Assembly: GCA_021234155.1 (NCBI GenBank)
Contig: JAJEKV010000024.1
Location: 13,550,913-13,614,912 of the forward strand
Source of the DNA: Isoetes taiwanensis
Lineage: Eukaryota; Streptophyta; Lycopodiopsida; Isoetales; Isoetaceae
Length of the DNA stretch: 64,000 nt
Direction: 5' to 3'
Made by a program: the position numbers and the translations under genes. The notes beneath the pieces are model-generated. The model was not told where the DNA came from. It saw nothing but the letters and a program-made list of their open reading frames with translations, and did not search any database. Positions 1 to 10,996 of this stretch are shown piece after piece; the first letter of the stretch is position 1, and every line of letters starts with the position of its first letter.

Positions 1-56
1 TACCCCGCTTTGAACAAAGCTCCCTCCATGAGATCTCTCGACTTGAGCTCGGGATA

Positions 57-236
57 TTACGCTTCTAAAATCTCCTTGATCCTCTCTTTTTCCTCATCAT
101 AGGCTCCCGAGTTCCATTCACCCTTGTGGACGTTATGGCAAACGCTATTTGTGACATTATTAGCCATCTTCCAAAAATTGTCGCCATCTGCAGTGCTGTG
201 GCGCGGCAACTTCTTGCTACTACACTCAACATACGA
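57..236 (-). pseudogene. Coding-like fragment, possibly the distal part of the kinase-like gene
   Basis: An open minus-strand frame of about 60 codons ends in a TAA at 57-59 and contains DGDNFWKMANNV, GEWNSGAYDEEKERI and KEILEA. The composition is charged and protein-like, but there is no start codon at its 5' edge (it opens after a stop at 237-239), so it is an exon or fragment rather than a gene. It lies downstream, in transcription order, of the kinase-like segments at 1443-2779 and could be the C-terminal part of that gene across an intron. This is inferred from order and strand only; I do not recognise the domain. Confidence 0.25.
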
Positions 237-1442
237 CTAACATATGAATATGTGTTAGTGAACAAAAAAGGGCATAATTCAAGATGAACTCACTCATATT
301 GAAAGAGATGCCTTCGTGGGAGGTGGTGCGGTGGTGCGATCTTTAACGAGCTTGAAGAGGAATTGCGTCCACTCGGCGTGGGCGGCGGTCGGCGCTCGCC
401 GTGGGGGTTCATTCTCCTCGCGTGCTGAAGGCGGCCCCAAGATTGAATTACGAAGGAGTGTATGAGCTATGACGTGGAGGGTCATGGGCGCCAGACCTCC
501 GCCTACTTTGTTCAACAGCCTGGCGCGCAATCTCCATTTCTGCGGGCGACATCCCGAATTGCAAGGCATTCCACCTATCTTCAGGGTTATCGCCTCGTTG
601 ATATCTCGGAGTTCCCTGCTCTTCGTCTTCCTGCTGGATGCGAGGTCCTTTTCCGTCTCTTCGGCGGTGGTGATGAGAAGAAGATCCGCCCATAACCACG
701 ACGACGAACATTATGCATAGGAAAAGAAGGACGCAACCGCATTTACACGCTACATTTAAAAACATTAGAACGTTAAAAATAAATGGTTAACTTACATTTT
801 ATCCTAAAAAAAAATCCATACCAAATCCACACAATGGTGGAGGTGGCGGTGGTGGCGAGCTAAACCCGAATGACCAACCGCCTCTTAAAGGCCTTTGCGG
901 GTTTAGGGTCATCGGTAAGGCTACCAAGCCACGCGAGAAGTAAAGTTGTGAACAATAGATATGCCATCGTCGCATCCCATGTTTGCCGGACATGTGCAAA
1001 AACTTGCAAGTTATTTATATGGAGTGCGATGAATAACATAGTAGGAAAGCAACAAATGTTAGCAACATGGGAAGTTCATTACAAAACATTGGGATTTGAA
1101 TAATTAAAAAGTGTCTTTATATATTTGGTTATTAGACAATTAAAAAAATTTAATACTCTTAAACATGGCAAGATATACAATATTGTATTCATTATTTGAG
1201 TTGTGACAACAACAATTTTGACATCTCCAAGGCATCCATGCACTTCATGTGTCGTCTTTGTCTCACAACCATGGTAGAAGATATTCCAACACTTTGTAAG
1301 GCTTCAACAACCCGGAAGCTTTGGGTCGTGATGAGAATACGTCTTCACGTAGGCACATCATTCTTGTTTTTGCTCCTCCAACTTGTCAAGGCGTCGTTGG
1401 TACATATGGGTTGGATTAATCCATTGGGCATTGTTGTTATTA

Positions 1443-2779
1443 TTAAACCACTCCATTCGTCGCGCATAGCTTGCACGAAATCCGAAGCATCTCATAAATA
1501 TATCCCAATGCATAGACATCATGAATTTCGTGTCCCCATACACGATCATCATCCTTTGATTTCTCAAACACGGTTTCCTCTAACCATGGATATTTTGCTT
1601 GTCCATCCAGAAAGTAAGTACCGACACTTCAACAAGGGACGACGCTCTTTTGGCGTAAAATGAATTGCATTGTCCCAATCACCAATGGCCACCCACACAT
1701 TTTGGTACTCATCATCAAAATGTAATTTGACTCTCTTGCAATTAAGCTTTGTGTGAGTGAAGTGGCCTTTGTGGATCTCAACGACACCTTCTCGCTAGGG
1801 CAAGAGCTATCTACGGAACATCTTGATATACAACTCGCATTTTGCTCCTAAGTTCAGCCTATGTGTTTGTCGGTTCTTCTTGGCTCTAGCAATTGCATTT
1901 GACCATCTTCTAAAACGTGACAAGTTATTAGGTAAATAGTCAAACAAGTGTGCAAGTGTCTCTCCATTCATGAAAGGTAGAATCACCATTGGCCCTATGG
2001 TATCCCCACTAGAGCTAGCAACTTCATATGCAAGTCCAATGGATGTAGCCAAAGCAGGATGCGGGCTCTTGAAGCGTATGTATCTTTGAGCCATCTCATA
2101 CGTCTCTGCCCTATCTTTGCCCTTGAAAACCCATCCACTGTATAGCTCATCATCTTGGAAGTGTTGTGTTCCGTTGATTTTGATTTGATACGTGCGATGT
2201 GTTGGTTTCTCCTCAATAAGGTGTATCACATCCACGGCCTCTACGGGCATGGGATCAACAAAGATTGATGTGTTCATGTGATTCTCCAAAGAAAAGTGGG
2301 GCTTGCTAGGCCCTGCTCCACTAGAGCTTCCCCCCTGATGCAAAGCATTTTTAATTACCTCCAACTGACGTGCATTGAGATCCGCAATGATGTTCTTGTG
2401 ATCCAAACGTCGCTTCTTTGAGGAATTCCATGAAGCTACCCATTCCTTGACACGAGCCCTCGGCATTGGGACTTTTAAAGCTGACCTTTGAATGCTTCAA
2501 ACATGTCTTCAGTTCATCCATGGGGTTTCCAATCATTGGCTTTACATGTGTGTCAAGGAGAGAAGTCAACATTTCTTCTTGACCTGGCCATTTTTGTGCT
2601 AACTCAAATTGGCACTTCCTTTTCACATGTCTGACAAAATGGTCGACACGTTGACCAGTTTGCATCTCCCGGTCGGGACTTTCGTTAGCACATATCTCAT
2701 TTATGACCATGCGTCTAATCTCACTAATCATTAGTGTCTTCACAGTCGGGGCCATACCTACAAACCAATTTAGATTCAT
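1443..2779 (-). pseudogene. Protein-kinase-like gene, broken by frameshifts
   Basis: Four colinear minus-strand segments in shifting frames appear to be one gene: 2779-2351 (N-terminal, domain unknown), 2466-1807, ~1795-1564 and ~1625-1446. The second carries FKSPHPALATSIGLAYE and GPMVILPFMNGETLAHLF, which fit the kinase beta4-beta5-hinge-alphaD stretch. The third has HKGHFTHTKL followed by VWVAIGDWDNA, positioned like the catalytic loop and DFG segment but without canonical HRD or DFG. The fourth has HDVYALGYIYEML, a good match to kinase subdomain IX (alphaF). I see no VAIK-type lysine, so an active kinase is doubtful: it reads as a divergent or pseudo-kinase. Frame breaks lie near 2460, 1800 and 1640. 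It lies inside the presumed CACTA element and may be a passenger gene. Kinase-like assignment is moderate; the N-terminal part is unknown. Confidence 0.55.
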
Positions 2780-3008
2780 TAATCTTGCTTTGTGACTTTT
2801 TTCAAACCTTCATTATGAATCTTTACCTACTTTCTTAAGAGTTAGTTTCCCTTTTAATTTTTTTTTTTTTTTTTTAAAACCAACTATTTAAATTTTTTCT
2901 TGCTCTTAACCACTCCACATCAGTGTTTCTTTGACATCCCTAACATCTTTAAAAAACAACATTCTTAACTAGAAACCCGAAAATCAATAATGCAATTTTT
3001 TTCAAAAA

Positions 3009-3420
3009 ACCCCGCCCTTGTCCAATCCCCAGTAAAGATTTCTATTTATTGATATATTAATAAAAAAAATAAACAAAAGAGTAAGCGGTGAGCTTGGACC
3101 CGGAACACCTAGTCTTCTCCACTCAAGGCGGAGCCGACCATGCCCTTTGTCCAAGTCTCCCCAAATTTTTCTAAACTAAATACATTAATCAATAAAATTT
3201 CAAGAGTAAACGGTGAGCTTGGACCCGGAACACCTAGTCTTCTCCACTCAAGGCGGAGCCGACCATGCCCTTGTCCAAGTCTCCCCAAATTTTCTAAACT
3301 AAATACATTAATCAATAAAATTACAAGAGTAAGCGGTGAGCTTGGACCCGGAACACCTAGTCTTCTCCACTCAAGGAGGGCCGACCATGCCCTTGTCCAA
3401 GTCTCCCCAAGTTTTTTTTT
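3009..3420. repeat. Tandem repeat, 123-125 bp unit, three copies plus a partial
   Basis: Copies of the block containing GTGAGCTTGGACCCGG begin near 3081, 3206 and 3329, giving periods of 125 and 123 bp. Each has a GC-rich half (to CTTGTCCAAGTCTCCCC) and an AT-rich half ending ATTAATCAATAAAAT. The stretch 3009-3079 is a decayed extra copy lacking the first half. Copies are nearly identical, so amplification looks recent. Reading frames across it are repeat artefacts. Confidence 0.9.
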
Positions 3421-3844
3421 TTTAACCTAAATAAAACATTAAAATTTTATTCTCCTACTCAAACTCAAATTCTTACCTAGAATGTCTTCGAGTCGCTAAA
3501 AATCGATTTCCAAGAGCGACGCATTTTGTTATTAGTGTACATGCAAAAAAATAAAGGCATTCAATAATTAGAAAACTTACATAAATAAAGAAATAAATAA
3601 AAAAAAAAAAACAAAAAGACGATTCACATTGAAAAGATCATTGACATTAAAACTATTTACATTGTTAATTAAAAAGAACTATATATTGACATGTAAAAAA
3701 TTAAAAAAAAAAAAAAAAAAAAAAAGAACATAAAAGAAGGGGCCTGCGTCTTTTCAACGACGCCCCCTTCTTATAATAAAAATAGAGGAAGAATGGGCCT
3801 CGTCTTTCAACGACGTCCTTCTTCCATGGAAAAAAAATAGAAGA

Positions 3845-3934
3845 GGAAGAAGAAGAAGAAGAAGAAGAAGAAGAAGAAGAAGAAGAAGAAGAAGAAGAAG
3901 AAGAAGAAGAAGAAGAAGAAGAAGAAGAAGAAGA
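3845..3934. repeat. (GAA)n microsatellite
   Basis: About 90 bp of uninterrupted GAA repeats, followed to ~4070 by an imperfect purine-rich GAAGAA/GGAAGA tract. Long polypurine tracts of this sort can adopt triplex DNA; here it is simply an expanded simple repeat inside the presumed CACTA element. A poly(A) run lies at 3705-3725 and a poly(T) run near 2856-2876. Confidence 0.95.
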
Positions 3935-4299
3935 GATAGGAAAGAAAGATTGAATAGAATGAGAAAGTGGTGAAGAAGAAGAAGAAGAAAATGAATAGAA
4001 GATTGGAAGAACGGAAGATTAGAAGGAAGAAACCAATGATTGGAAGATCATTGGAAGAAGAAGGAGGAGGATTCGATTCATACTAATAAGAGGCGAAATG
4101 GATTGAAGAAAAACAAGGATGGAAAGAAGAGGAGGATAGAAATGGGATGGATTGAAAACAAACAAGAAAAAACAAGAAGCCCTAAATCTATCAAACAACA
4201 AGCCTAATTCAAAAATAGAGTTGATTGATCCATTGAAATCTGAAGGCACGCCGGCAGTATTAATACCCAGCATCTTGCGGGGCGTGGCCGACACGTCAG

Positions 4300-4431
4300 C
4301 CCTGATAACCGTCGTTGAACGACGTCGAAACGACGTTGTCGTCGTTGAACGACGATGTCGTTGATCAACGACGACGATCCGGCGTTCATCGACGACGCGA
4401 CGTCGTTGGACGTCGACGATCCCTTGTAGTG
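4300..4431. repeat. CACTA terminus with subterminal CGTCGTT/AACGACG repeats
   Basis: At least eight CGTCG or CGACG motifs occur in 130 bp in both orientations, including the perfect 16-bp palindrome GTCGTTGATCAACGAC at 4357-4372 and a near-palindrome just upstream. The block ends in CCCTTGTAGTG, the reverse complement of the CACTA terminal sequence. Dense short palindromes next to the terminus are the family's transposase-binding architecture. The exact transposase motif is not known from this sequence. Confidence 0.65.
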
Positions 4432-6056
4432 TGAGCAGGGCCCTCCGTCTATCCCGGGCCATCTATAGAGAGATGCCCGAGTGAAGGACACGGAGGTATC
4501 ATTCGGCCCACGCCTTCAATGGGCCTCCTAAGTCGCGGAAGCGTGAATACATGTTAGCACATAGCATAAATCATATACATATATATAAATAACCACCACG
4601 AAGGGTGGCACATCCATCCAAGTACCAACGGCAGAGAATATGCATCTAACCCTAAGGAAAACACCCCAAACCCCAGGTTCTACCCCGGTTCAGACTCCTG
4701 TGAGGATAGACTGACGGCTCGGTCCCAAGAGATGGAGCGGAGGTATAACTTTGGCGTTAGGCTGGCATAGAACATCGGCTAGGGTTGTCCACTCCATCCG
4801 CCCCTCCTGTGCACACTTTGCAGATGAGTCGAATCATGCTATGGCGTCACTATAGCCTCCCGGATATGTAGACTCCAGGTATCACCCTTCAAGCCTACTA
4901 CAGGGTTCATGAAGCCCCGTCCGATGAGGCAGGTCGGGGAAGCGTCCCCTTCCAGGATCACAGTGGTTCCATGGGTGGACTAGAGAATACGTGCCGCATC
5001 AGCGACCCCCGCATCCGTACCCGACTTACTCGCCCTAAATCTACTCAAAGTACAGGATGCCCCATGTGGGTCACACCTCTGTACCCAGGGAGTGTCAGAC
5101 CCATACCGCGGCTGGATCACGCCCTAGCTCAGCGGCGGCTATTAGGCCCCTAGTCCCTTGTAGGAGTCTCGGGGAGCCTTTTATGTTCGTGCAAGACCCC
5201 ACTCCCACTTCACCACTTGTGTCCCTTGTTTGGTGCTAAGTCACTCCATAGCATCCACGACTTCGGTGGTCTCTTCTTTGTACTGAGGCCGCAACTAGCT
5301 AAAAATCACGGGGATCAACCTAGGAGTATACTACTAACATGGCTCGGAGGTCTCTACCCCCTTATCCCCCCATTTCGAGTAAAACTATGCAAAGAACTAT
5401 CAATTTATCCTTTTACGAGCAAGACCAGAATCAGAAATAAAGAGAACTCACCTTTACAATCAAGGGTTAGTTCCTACAAGTAAAAATAGAGAGAACAGAG
5501 AAACAAACACAACCCGGTGCCCAACGAGGGCGCTACCCTAGAATTCCCAAGCTATACTAGCCACTTTTGAGTTCTCTTTGGACTCGTTGTCATTTGGTGC
5601 TTCCATCTTCCTTGGTCTTGGTACTCGGCTCCAGCTACGGGTATAAGTGCTTGACAAAGGTGGCTTCGGCTTGGTTAAAGGTAAAGGTAGGCTCGACTCC
5701 CCTCCCTACGGGCGATTTTGGGGAGGCAATTAGGGTTAGGGATCAAGTTGATGGCTTAATTTGGAAGTCCCCATGCTGGCCAATCGATTTAGGCCAGGTG
5801 GCGCCTTCCCAAAGCATTTATTAGCCTAATTAATCCATTTGATATTAATCCCTAAATTATAGGTTATTATCTTTAATGGTTAAATTAGCATAGCTAATTT
5901 AATCCCTTTTAGGTCAACCCCCTAGGTTACAATACCCCATGGTGGCGTACCTTTAATGGGTGACGTGTCGGTATATTTATACGTATATCGTATAAATACG
6001 TTACGTATACCGTATAAATACGTTATGTATACCGTATAAATACGTGGAACGTCACA
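4432..6056 (-). mobile_element. LTR of a large-LTR retrotransposon, minus orientation, 3' end lost to CACTA insertion
   Basis: On the minus strand it starts TGTGACGTTCC at 6056, the same start as the plus-strand LTR at 8822. Shared blocks include the segment around 4790-4830, which is the reverse complement of ~9985-10045, and the ends flanking the GGGCCCTCC motif. It lacks the last ~78 bp of its sister, where the CACTA terminus abuts. The purine run AGAGTGGGAA lies just upstream of the TG end in LTR orientation and could be a polypurine tract, which would make this a 3' LTR; no internal domain is visible next to it. LTR start TGTGACG is common in plant gypsy elements, but the superfamily is not proven here. 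Short ORFs inside are not genes. Confidence 0.72.
5981..6046. repeat. Three tandem 22-bp units in the LTR U3 region
   Basis: Units at 5981-6002, 6003-6024 and 6025-6046 share the core CGTATAAATACGTT. Each holds a TATAAATA string, and the array sits 10 bp inside the 5' end of the LTR, where retrotransposon enhancers usually lie. The sister LTR at 8822 has no such triplication, so it is a private expansion. Confidence 0.88.
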
Positions 6057-7275
6057 TTCCCACTCTGGCAAAACCACCGAAATCCTCTGGCAAAACCATT
6101 CAGATGCAACCCGGCATCTCAAGCATCGCACTTGGCCACATGTCTCCCATGCCGCCTAAGTTCTCTCATCCCTAATTTGGCCGCCATATCTGCAAAATCA
6201 GAAATCATACTAAAAAACCATGAAAATGTTTCTTTCTCGATTTTTGGATGTCGAAAAAATCTTTCGGCTGCCAATAAATCTTAAACCTTAGGAAAATGAC
6301 GTTAAGAAAAAACCAAAAAAGTTTTTATTAAACCGAAAAATCTAAATTTAAACAATAGATTTTGGAGTTTTAATGAACATTTTGTAAAAATTGAACTAAA
6401 TTTACTAAAATCTGACTAAAGTAAGAAAAATACCTTGAAAAGCGTAGATATTTTGATGAATATTTCAAAATATTGAAAAAGTTTCATTTATATTTAGTTA
6501 AAGTCTTTTAATTTTTGATATTTTTATCCTATTAAAAATTGGCAAAACCCTAATGGTCAAGCCTAAATTTTAGTCAAATGGCGAAGAATAGCCACTAATT
6601 TATACCATGATGAGAATTGCCCAAATCCTATTTCTGGTTGCGTGGGCATGAAGTTCAGCTTCTATTTATAAATCTCTGCTATGACTTTAGCCCTTTCCTA
6701 TTTAGCAAGCCCTTTCAGCATCCTAATTAAATATAGACCATAGGTTGCTTTTATTGCCTTGCTAATAATTTGCCAAACTTAGACACCCATGCTAGTCCAC
6801 CAAGACTAATATCTAAGACCACTCCCGCGAGCTACCATATTCGTATCAATTTTATCTGTTGCTAGAGTGGAAGTAGCCCCATCAAATTGCTCTCGCTTTT
6901 AATTTTGAAGTGGGCTTCCTACCCATATTCCAACCGTCCCATAGCCGCTTGATGTCTCCTTGGAGTTAAAAGACGGCCAGGCTACTCTCAGCCATATGAG
7001 CAAATTGGACATTGACAAGTGTCAACAATATTTCTTGAATCCTCTTATGATTGTTGCTGTCATTGCTAGTCTACAACTCTGGGTTATTTCTTGGCCCAGT
7101 GAAATAGCCCTCTGCCTAATGGCATCAGGCCCTTTTTCTGGGCCAGGAAATGGTCCAAATATATGTAAAAATATCTTATCTTACCTTATCTTACCTTACC
7201 TTATATGTATTCAAGTTGATTTGAAATTCTATACGTAAACATATTCAATGCCACGACTAACAACTACGTAGAATA
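6057..7275. other. Gene-free spacer between the two inverted LTRs
   Basis: AT-rich, with no open frame I can assign. It contains a short pentanucleotide-like run of TTACC/TTATC at ~7176-7203. If the LTR on its left is a 3' LTR, this would be the remains of the element's interior, but no protein motif was found. Confidence 0.5.
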
Positions 7276-7707
7276 TGCTCATCTGATACCATTGAGCATT
7301 GTTTTTTCATGTGTGGCCATCTTAGACATGTATGGGATTGGTTGTTCTCCCTTTTCTAGGTATCACTTTTAGCAATTTACCCAAGTACATGAACGAAGTT
7401 ACAAAGTCGAACTTTTCATTTAGCAGCAAGTTGCTTGCTTTGGACTATTAAGAAAAGACGAAGACTGATAGTCTTCAAAGGCATGGATATGGCAGATGAC
7501 GGCGTTCTTTAATATGCTCGAGATATTTTAGTTAAGTCCTATTATTGTTCTTCACTTGCCCCTCGTAAGAGGCACTTGATCTTTGAGGAGTTTTTGAATA
7601 TGTACTCTGCTTCACTCAATGGGTTTCCAAGTTTACCCTTTGAGATTTTATTCCTGTCTTTGCATCTTCACTTGTATTTGACTTTTGGTTAAATAATAAT
7701 AATAATA
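7276..7707 (+). mobile_element. LINE 3' fragment (zf-RVT-like)
   Basis: The plus strand encodes DTIEHCFFMCGHLRHVWDW, matching the C-terminal zf-RVT region of plant LINE reverse transcriptases (H-x4-C followed by a conserved Trp). After a frame change comes LLWTIKKRRRLIVFKG, which fits the segment normally following it in those proteins. The coding remnant runs out just before a short (AAT)n stretch at ~7688-7706, the kind of tail LINE copies carry. The 5' part, including the reverse transcriptase core, is absent, as in most truncated LINE insertions. Confidence 0.55.
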
Positions 7708-7772
7708 TTGATGATTATGCTTCGTTGAACCCTAAGGATCATGAAGCAAACAAAGTACAATGTATAACGCTA

Positions 7773-8070
7773 TTGTTGTTGAATTTTGAGCAGTAAATCT
7801 CGACGAGATTCTACTGATTTCAAAAAACAGCCTGGCAATCTAGAATCTAATGATAATAGAGAATGAAAATTTGGCTGACAAATACCATACTGGTCTCGTA
7901 TGTGTTGATACGCCGAGCATTGTAGAAAAACATGCTTCTCATTTTCCACTTCGTCTGATCTACAAATTTCACATGTTCTTTCCTCTCGGATTAGCTTCAT
8001 CCAACATCCGGTCTCCAGTTTCAAAGAGTGCGCGATCCCGACCTGTATCTTGCAATTGTTTTTTTCAGCT
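7773..8070 (-). mobile_element. Non-LTR retrotransposon C-terminal zinc-finger fragment
   Basis: The minus strand encodes LKLETGCWMKLIREERTC followed by EICRSDEVENEKHVFLQC, a C-x2-C-x9-H-x4-C motif, then SAYQHIRDQYG. This pattern (basic residues, finger, xxYxxIR) is the tail of many reverse-transcriptase-like polyproteins of LINE-type elements. Upstream the frame shifts and no reverse transcriptase core is present. It lies tail to tail with the fragment at 7276-7707 and belongs to a different family, since the finger spacing differs. The same finger recurs at 50908-51120. Confidence 0.5.
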
Positions 8071-8821
8071 GTTTAGATATAGAAGCATTCAAGTAATCTG
8101 AGCTAGCATATATGAGTGAGGAATTTACTTCTTCTTGATATAAGATCTTCCTTGCAGAGCCACAATTTTCTCATAGTTTTCTAACAGAATAAAGATTGAC
8201 GTCCTTCAACAAAAAATAAAATAAAAAATAACTCTATAAAATATGCGCTCATGACTAGTTTAGAAAAGCACTTGTGCACGAAGAATCATGGTATAAATTA
8301 GTGGCCATTCTTCACTATTTGGGTAAAGTTGGGGCTTTATCATTAGGGTTTTGACAATTTTTAATAGGATAAAAATCTCAAAAAAGAAAAAAAAAAAGTG
8401 AAGAAGAAGAAGAAACTAAACACAAATGAGACTCTTTGAATATTTTATAAGATTTGGAAAAGTATCTACAGTTTTCCAATGTCAATATATTTTTCTTACT
8501 TTATTCAGATTTTACTAGTTGTTCGATTTTTACAAAATTATCAAAAAAAATCCCAAATATTCTTATAAGTTTGGCTATGTTTTGCTTATTATCTCTAAAA
8601 ACTTTAAGCCAGAGTATTACTAGAAATTAGAGGAATTCCATGCAATTATAATCATACCAAGTTCACGTTTTAAGATTAAGGAAGTTCTTAATTTATACCC
8701 CGCAAAGAATCTCTCTGTTATAGCTGCTACTCTTAGCTTTGAACAATCTCAGCCATCAACATCTACAGCAGGCCACCCATTGACCGTCAAAATACAACGT
8801 CGTATTCCATTTCCTCACAAA
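8071..8821. other. No gene seen
   Basis: AT-rich intergenic sequence between the LINE scraps and the plus-strand LTR. Nothing assignable. Confidence 0.5.
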
Positions 8822-10441
8822 TGTGACGTTCCCCAGAAATAGATGCCATAAATACGTATATTTCTAGGCCTCCTCACTGTACAAGCCTATTATTATAGCC
8901 TTGTACACCATAGTAAGTGGAAAAGGGAGCATGGCCAAGTTATTTACATAACTTAGCCAACCTTAGGCTTAAGGTCATTTCCACATGGTCTTAACCTAGT
9001 GGGCACCCACCACATGGAAGCACCCCATTGGAACCACGTGGTAGTGACATGGAATCTTAACCTATAAGTACCCTAATTCTAACCCTAGGACACTTTTTGG
9101 CTCCACCTGCCTTGAGACCTGTTCTTCTTACGGAACTCCATTTCGAACATCGTTCGATTCTGGGCAGAAGCTTTCGGATCGATGACCCCCAAGGCAATGC
9201 GCTCATCGAGGAAGGAGGAGGAATCACTCGACTCATCATCAAGTCATGGAGACCCCAGGAGTTGGAGGAAGTTCTTCCGGAGCAGGTATTCATAGTAGCT
9301 TCATAGATAAATCATCTGGAACCTAGGATTCCAGATGACCTAGTATCTTATCTTGCTAGTAGAGCCTTCCTAGAACCCCTAGTCTAGGTTTGGAACCCTA
9401 ATCAATGAACCCTAACTGTAAGCTAGATGCATGTGATTAGGCTTAGATATATCTTCATTATTTATCATGTTATGTTGATGTACGATGATGGTTGATCATG
9501 TTGCATCCTTGTGTATTGGGAAGGGGGGTAGAGACCTAGTGGCTATTGTCTAGATAATGCTTCTAGTTTAGACCCCTTAGTTCCTATTATTATGTGGCCT
9601 GTGCATAGGAACCCACCAGGCTACGGGGGTTATGAAGTGACTTAGCACCATACAATGGGGCTAGTGGCAAAGTGGAGGGACCCCGCTGAGCGCGGCTACT
9701 GGGGGCCTATAGTGGGCTAGGCCTATAGTCGGTCACTTTGAGTGGGCTGGGTATGGGTCCGACACCTCCTAGGGCAATGGTATCGCCCTGCCTCTCAAGA
9801 GTTGCAGGTGTGGCCTGGCTCTTGTTTTGGGTGGTTCAGTCGGGGACGAATCATGTGTCATCACGATCCTCTAGCTGCCCATTGAGCCATTAGACCTCGG
9901 GAAGGGGAGATGCAACCCTTCCTACCTCATCGGACTGGGGAGATGCAATCTGGACGTATCCGGCAGGTTATAGTCACGCTAGAGCCCGATCTAGCCCATC
10001 TGCAAAGTATGCACAGGAGGGGCGGATGGAGTGGTCAACCCTAGCCATTGTCTATAGCCAGCCCCACCATTGCTATATCTTGGTCTGCTCTATTTTGAGG
10101 CCCAGCTGTCAGTCTACTTACCTTACGAGTCTGAGCCTGGGTAGGAGTTCATATGTTTTACGGCATGTTGATATCTTTGATGTATCTTTGGTAGTATGGA
10201 TGTGCTACCCTTCGAGGTAGTTGGTTGTCTTATTTAGTGTTAGTGCTGACGTTATGTTATGCTTCCGCTGTTATAGGAGCCCATAGGGGAAGGGCGTCAA
10301 GGCACCTCCGTGGCCCCTTCCCGCACTGGGGATATCTTGGGTGCGGGGATTGATGGAGGGCCCACGCGGCTAGAGGGCTGGATGGGGGATTTCCCACGAG
10401 ATGTACGACAGGGCGTCGTATATTTAGTGGGGAGCATCACA
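8822..10441 (+). mobile_element. Solo LTR, plus orientation, ~1.62 kb
   Basis: It begins TGTGACG and ends ATCACA, a 5-bp inverted LTR terminus (TGTGA/TCACA). The flanking pentamers are ACAAA (8817-8821) and ACACA (10442-10446), a near-perfect target duplication, which suggests a solo LTR left by recombination. Its 3' half is clearly homologous in inverted orientation to 4432-6056 (for example ~9985-10045 versus ~4784-4836); the U3 regions diverge beyond the first 11 bp. Length is almost the same as the truncated sister plus its missing end. ORFs inside are chance frames. Confidence 0.74.
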
Positions 10442-10830
10442 ACACACGATGCCTAGGGTTTGCCGAAAACCATGATCTATTATCAAAGAGTTTAGTTGGT
10501 CTAAAATTTGTCCCGAATATTGTATTCTTTACCAATTACAAGCAAACATCTTTGACAATTGTTTATGAAAAAGTAGGCTATAAAAGTTTCAAATAACATC
10601 TTTGACAATTGGTCGTTTTAGAAGGCCATAAAAGTTTTGATACCTTCTGGAAAAGATGGACCTTCTAGAAAAGTCGTATCTCGTAAAAGACACTTAGTTG
10701 ACATTCAACCTTGGCTTCCAATCGCATTTGGCAACATGACAAGTTTCTTTCCTGTCATGTGCACAGAGTTTCTAGTTTCTTGGCAGTTCAAGAGCTACAG
10801 AGAAATTCACATTGCATTTCCAAATATTTA

Positions 10831-10946
10831 CCAATCTTTTACCTACATTCGGATGGGTCTACCTGCATTCTACCTCACATTCTTCACATTCTGGGCTTCA
10901 ACCAAGTTTCTTCCACGTTGCATCGCCCTGTTTCCATGGCACAAAA

Positions 10947-10996
<50 letters not shown>

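Larger units (their letters stand above)
1..4431. mobile_element. CACTA-type DNA transposon, one terminus and interior (other end outside window)
   Basis: The right boundary is 4431, where the minus strand begins CACTACAAGGG, the start typical of plant CACTA (En/Spm, CMC) elements. Just inside it, 4300-4420 is packed with direct and inverted CGTCGTT/AACGACG motifs, matching the subterminal repeats CACTA transposases bind. Two related motifs recur near 3737-3772 and 3794-3827. The boundary cuts into an LTR whose last ~78 bp are missing relative to its sister at 8822-10441, as expected if the CACTA inserted there; the adjoining triplet 4432-4434 (TGA) would be one copy of the 3-bp target duplication. 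The opposite terminus was not found, so the element should extend left of base 1. No CACTA transposase was recognised. The extent to base 1 is inferred. Confidence 0.55.

Noticed and set aside
448-765. Minus frame of 105 codons with a hydrophobic start and HHHRRR run
   Set aside because: No domain recognised, overlapping plus frames equally long; inside transposon DNA.
1196-1663. Plus frame of 155 codons
   Set aside because: Antisense shadow of the kinase-like segments, which carry the recognisable motifs.
3081-3420. Frames through the 123-bp repeat as a repetitive protein
   Set aside because: Repeat period is not a stable multiple of three (125 then 123) and the frames are short.
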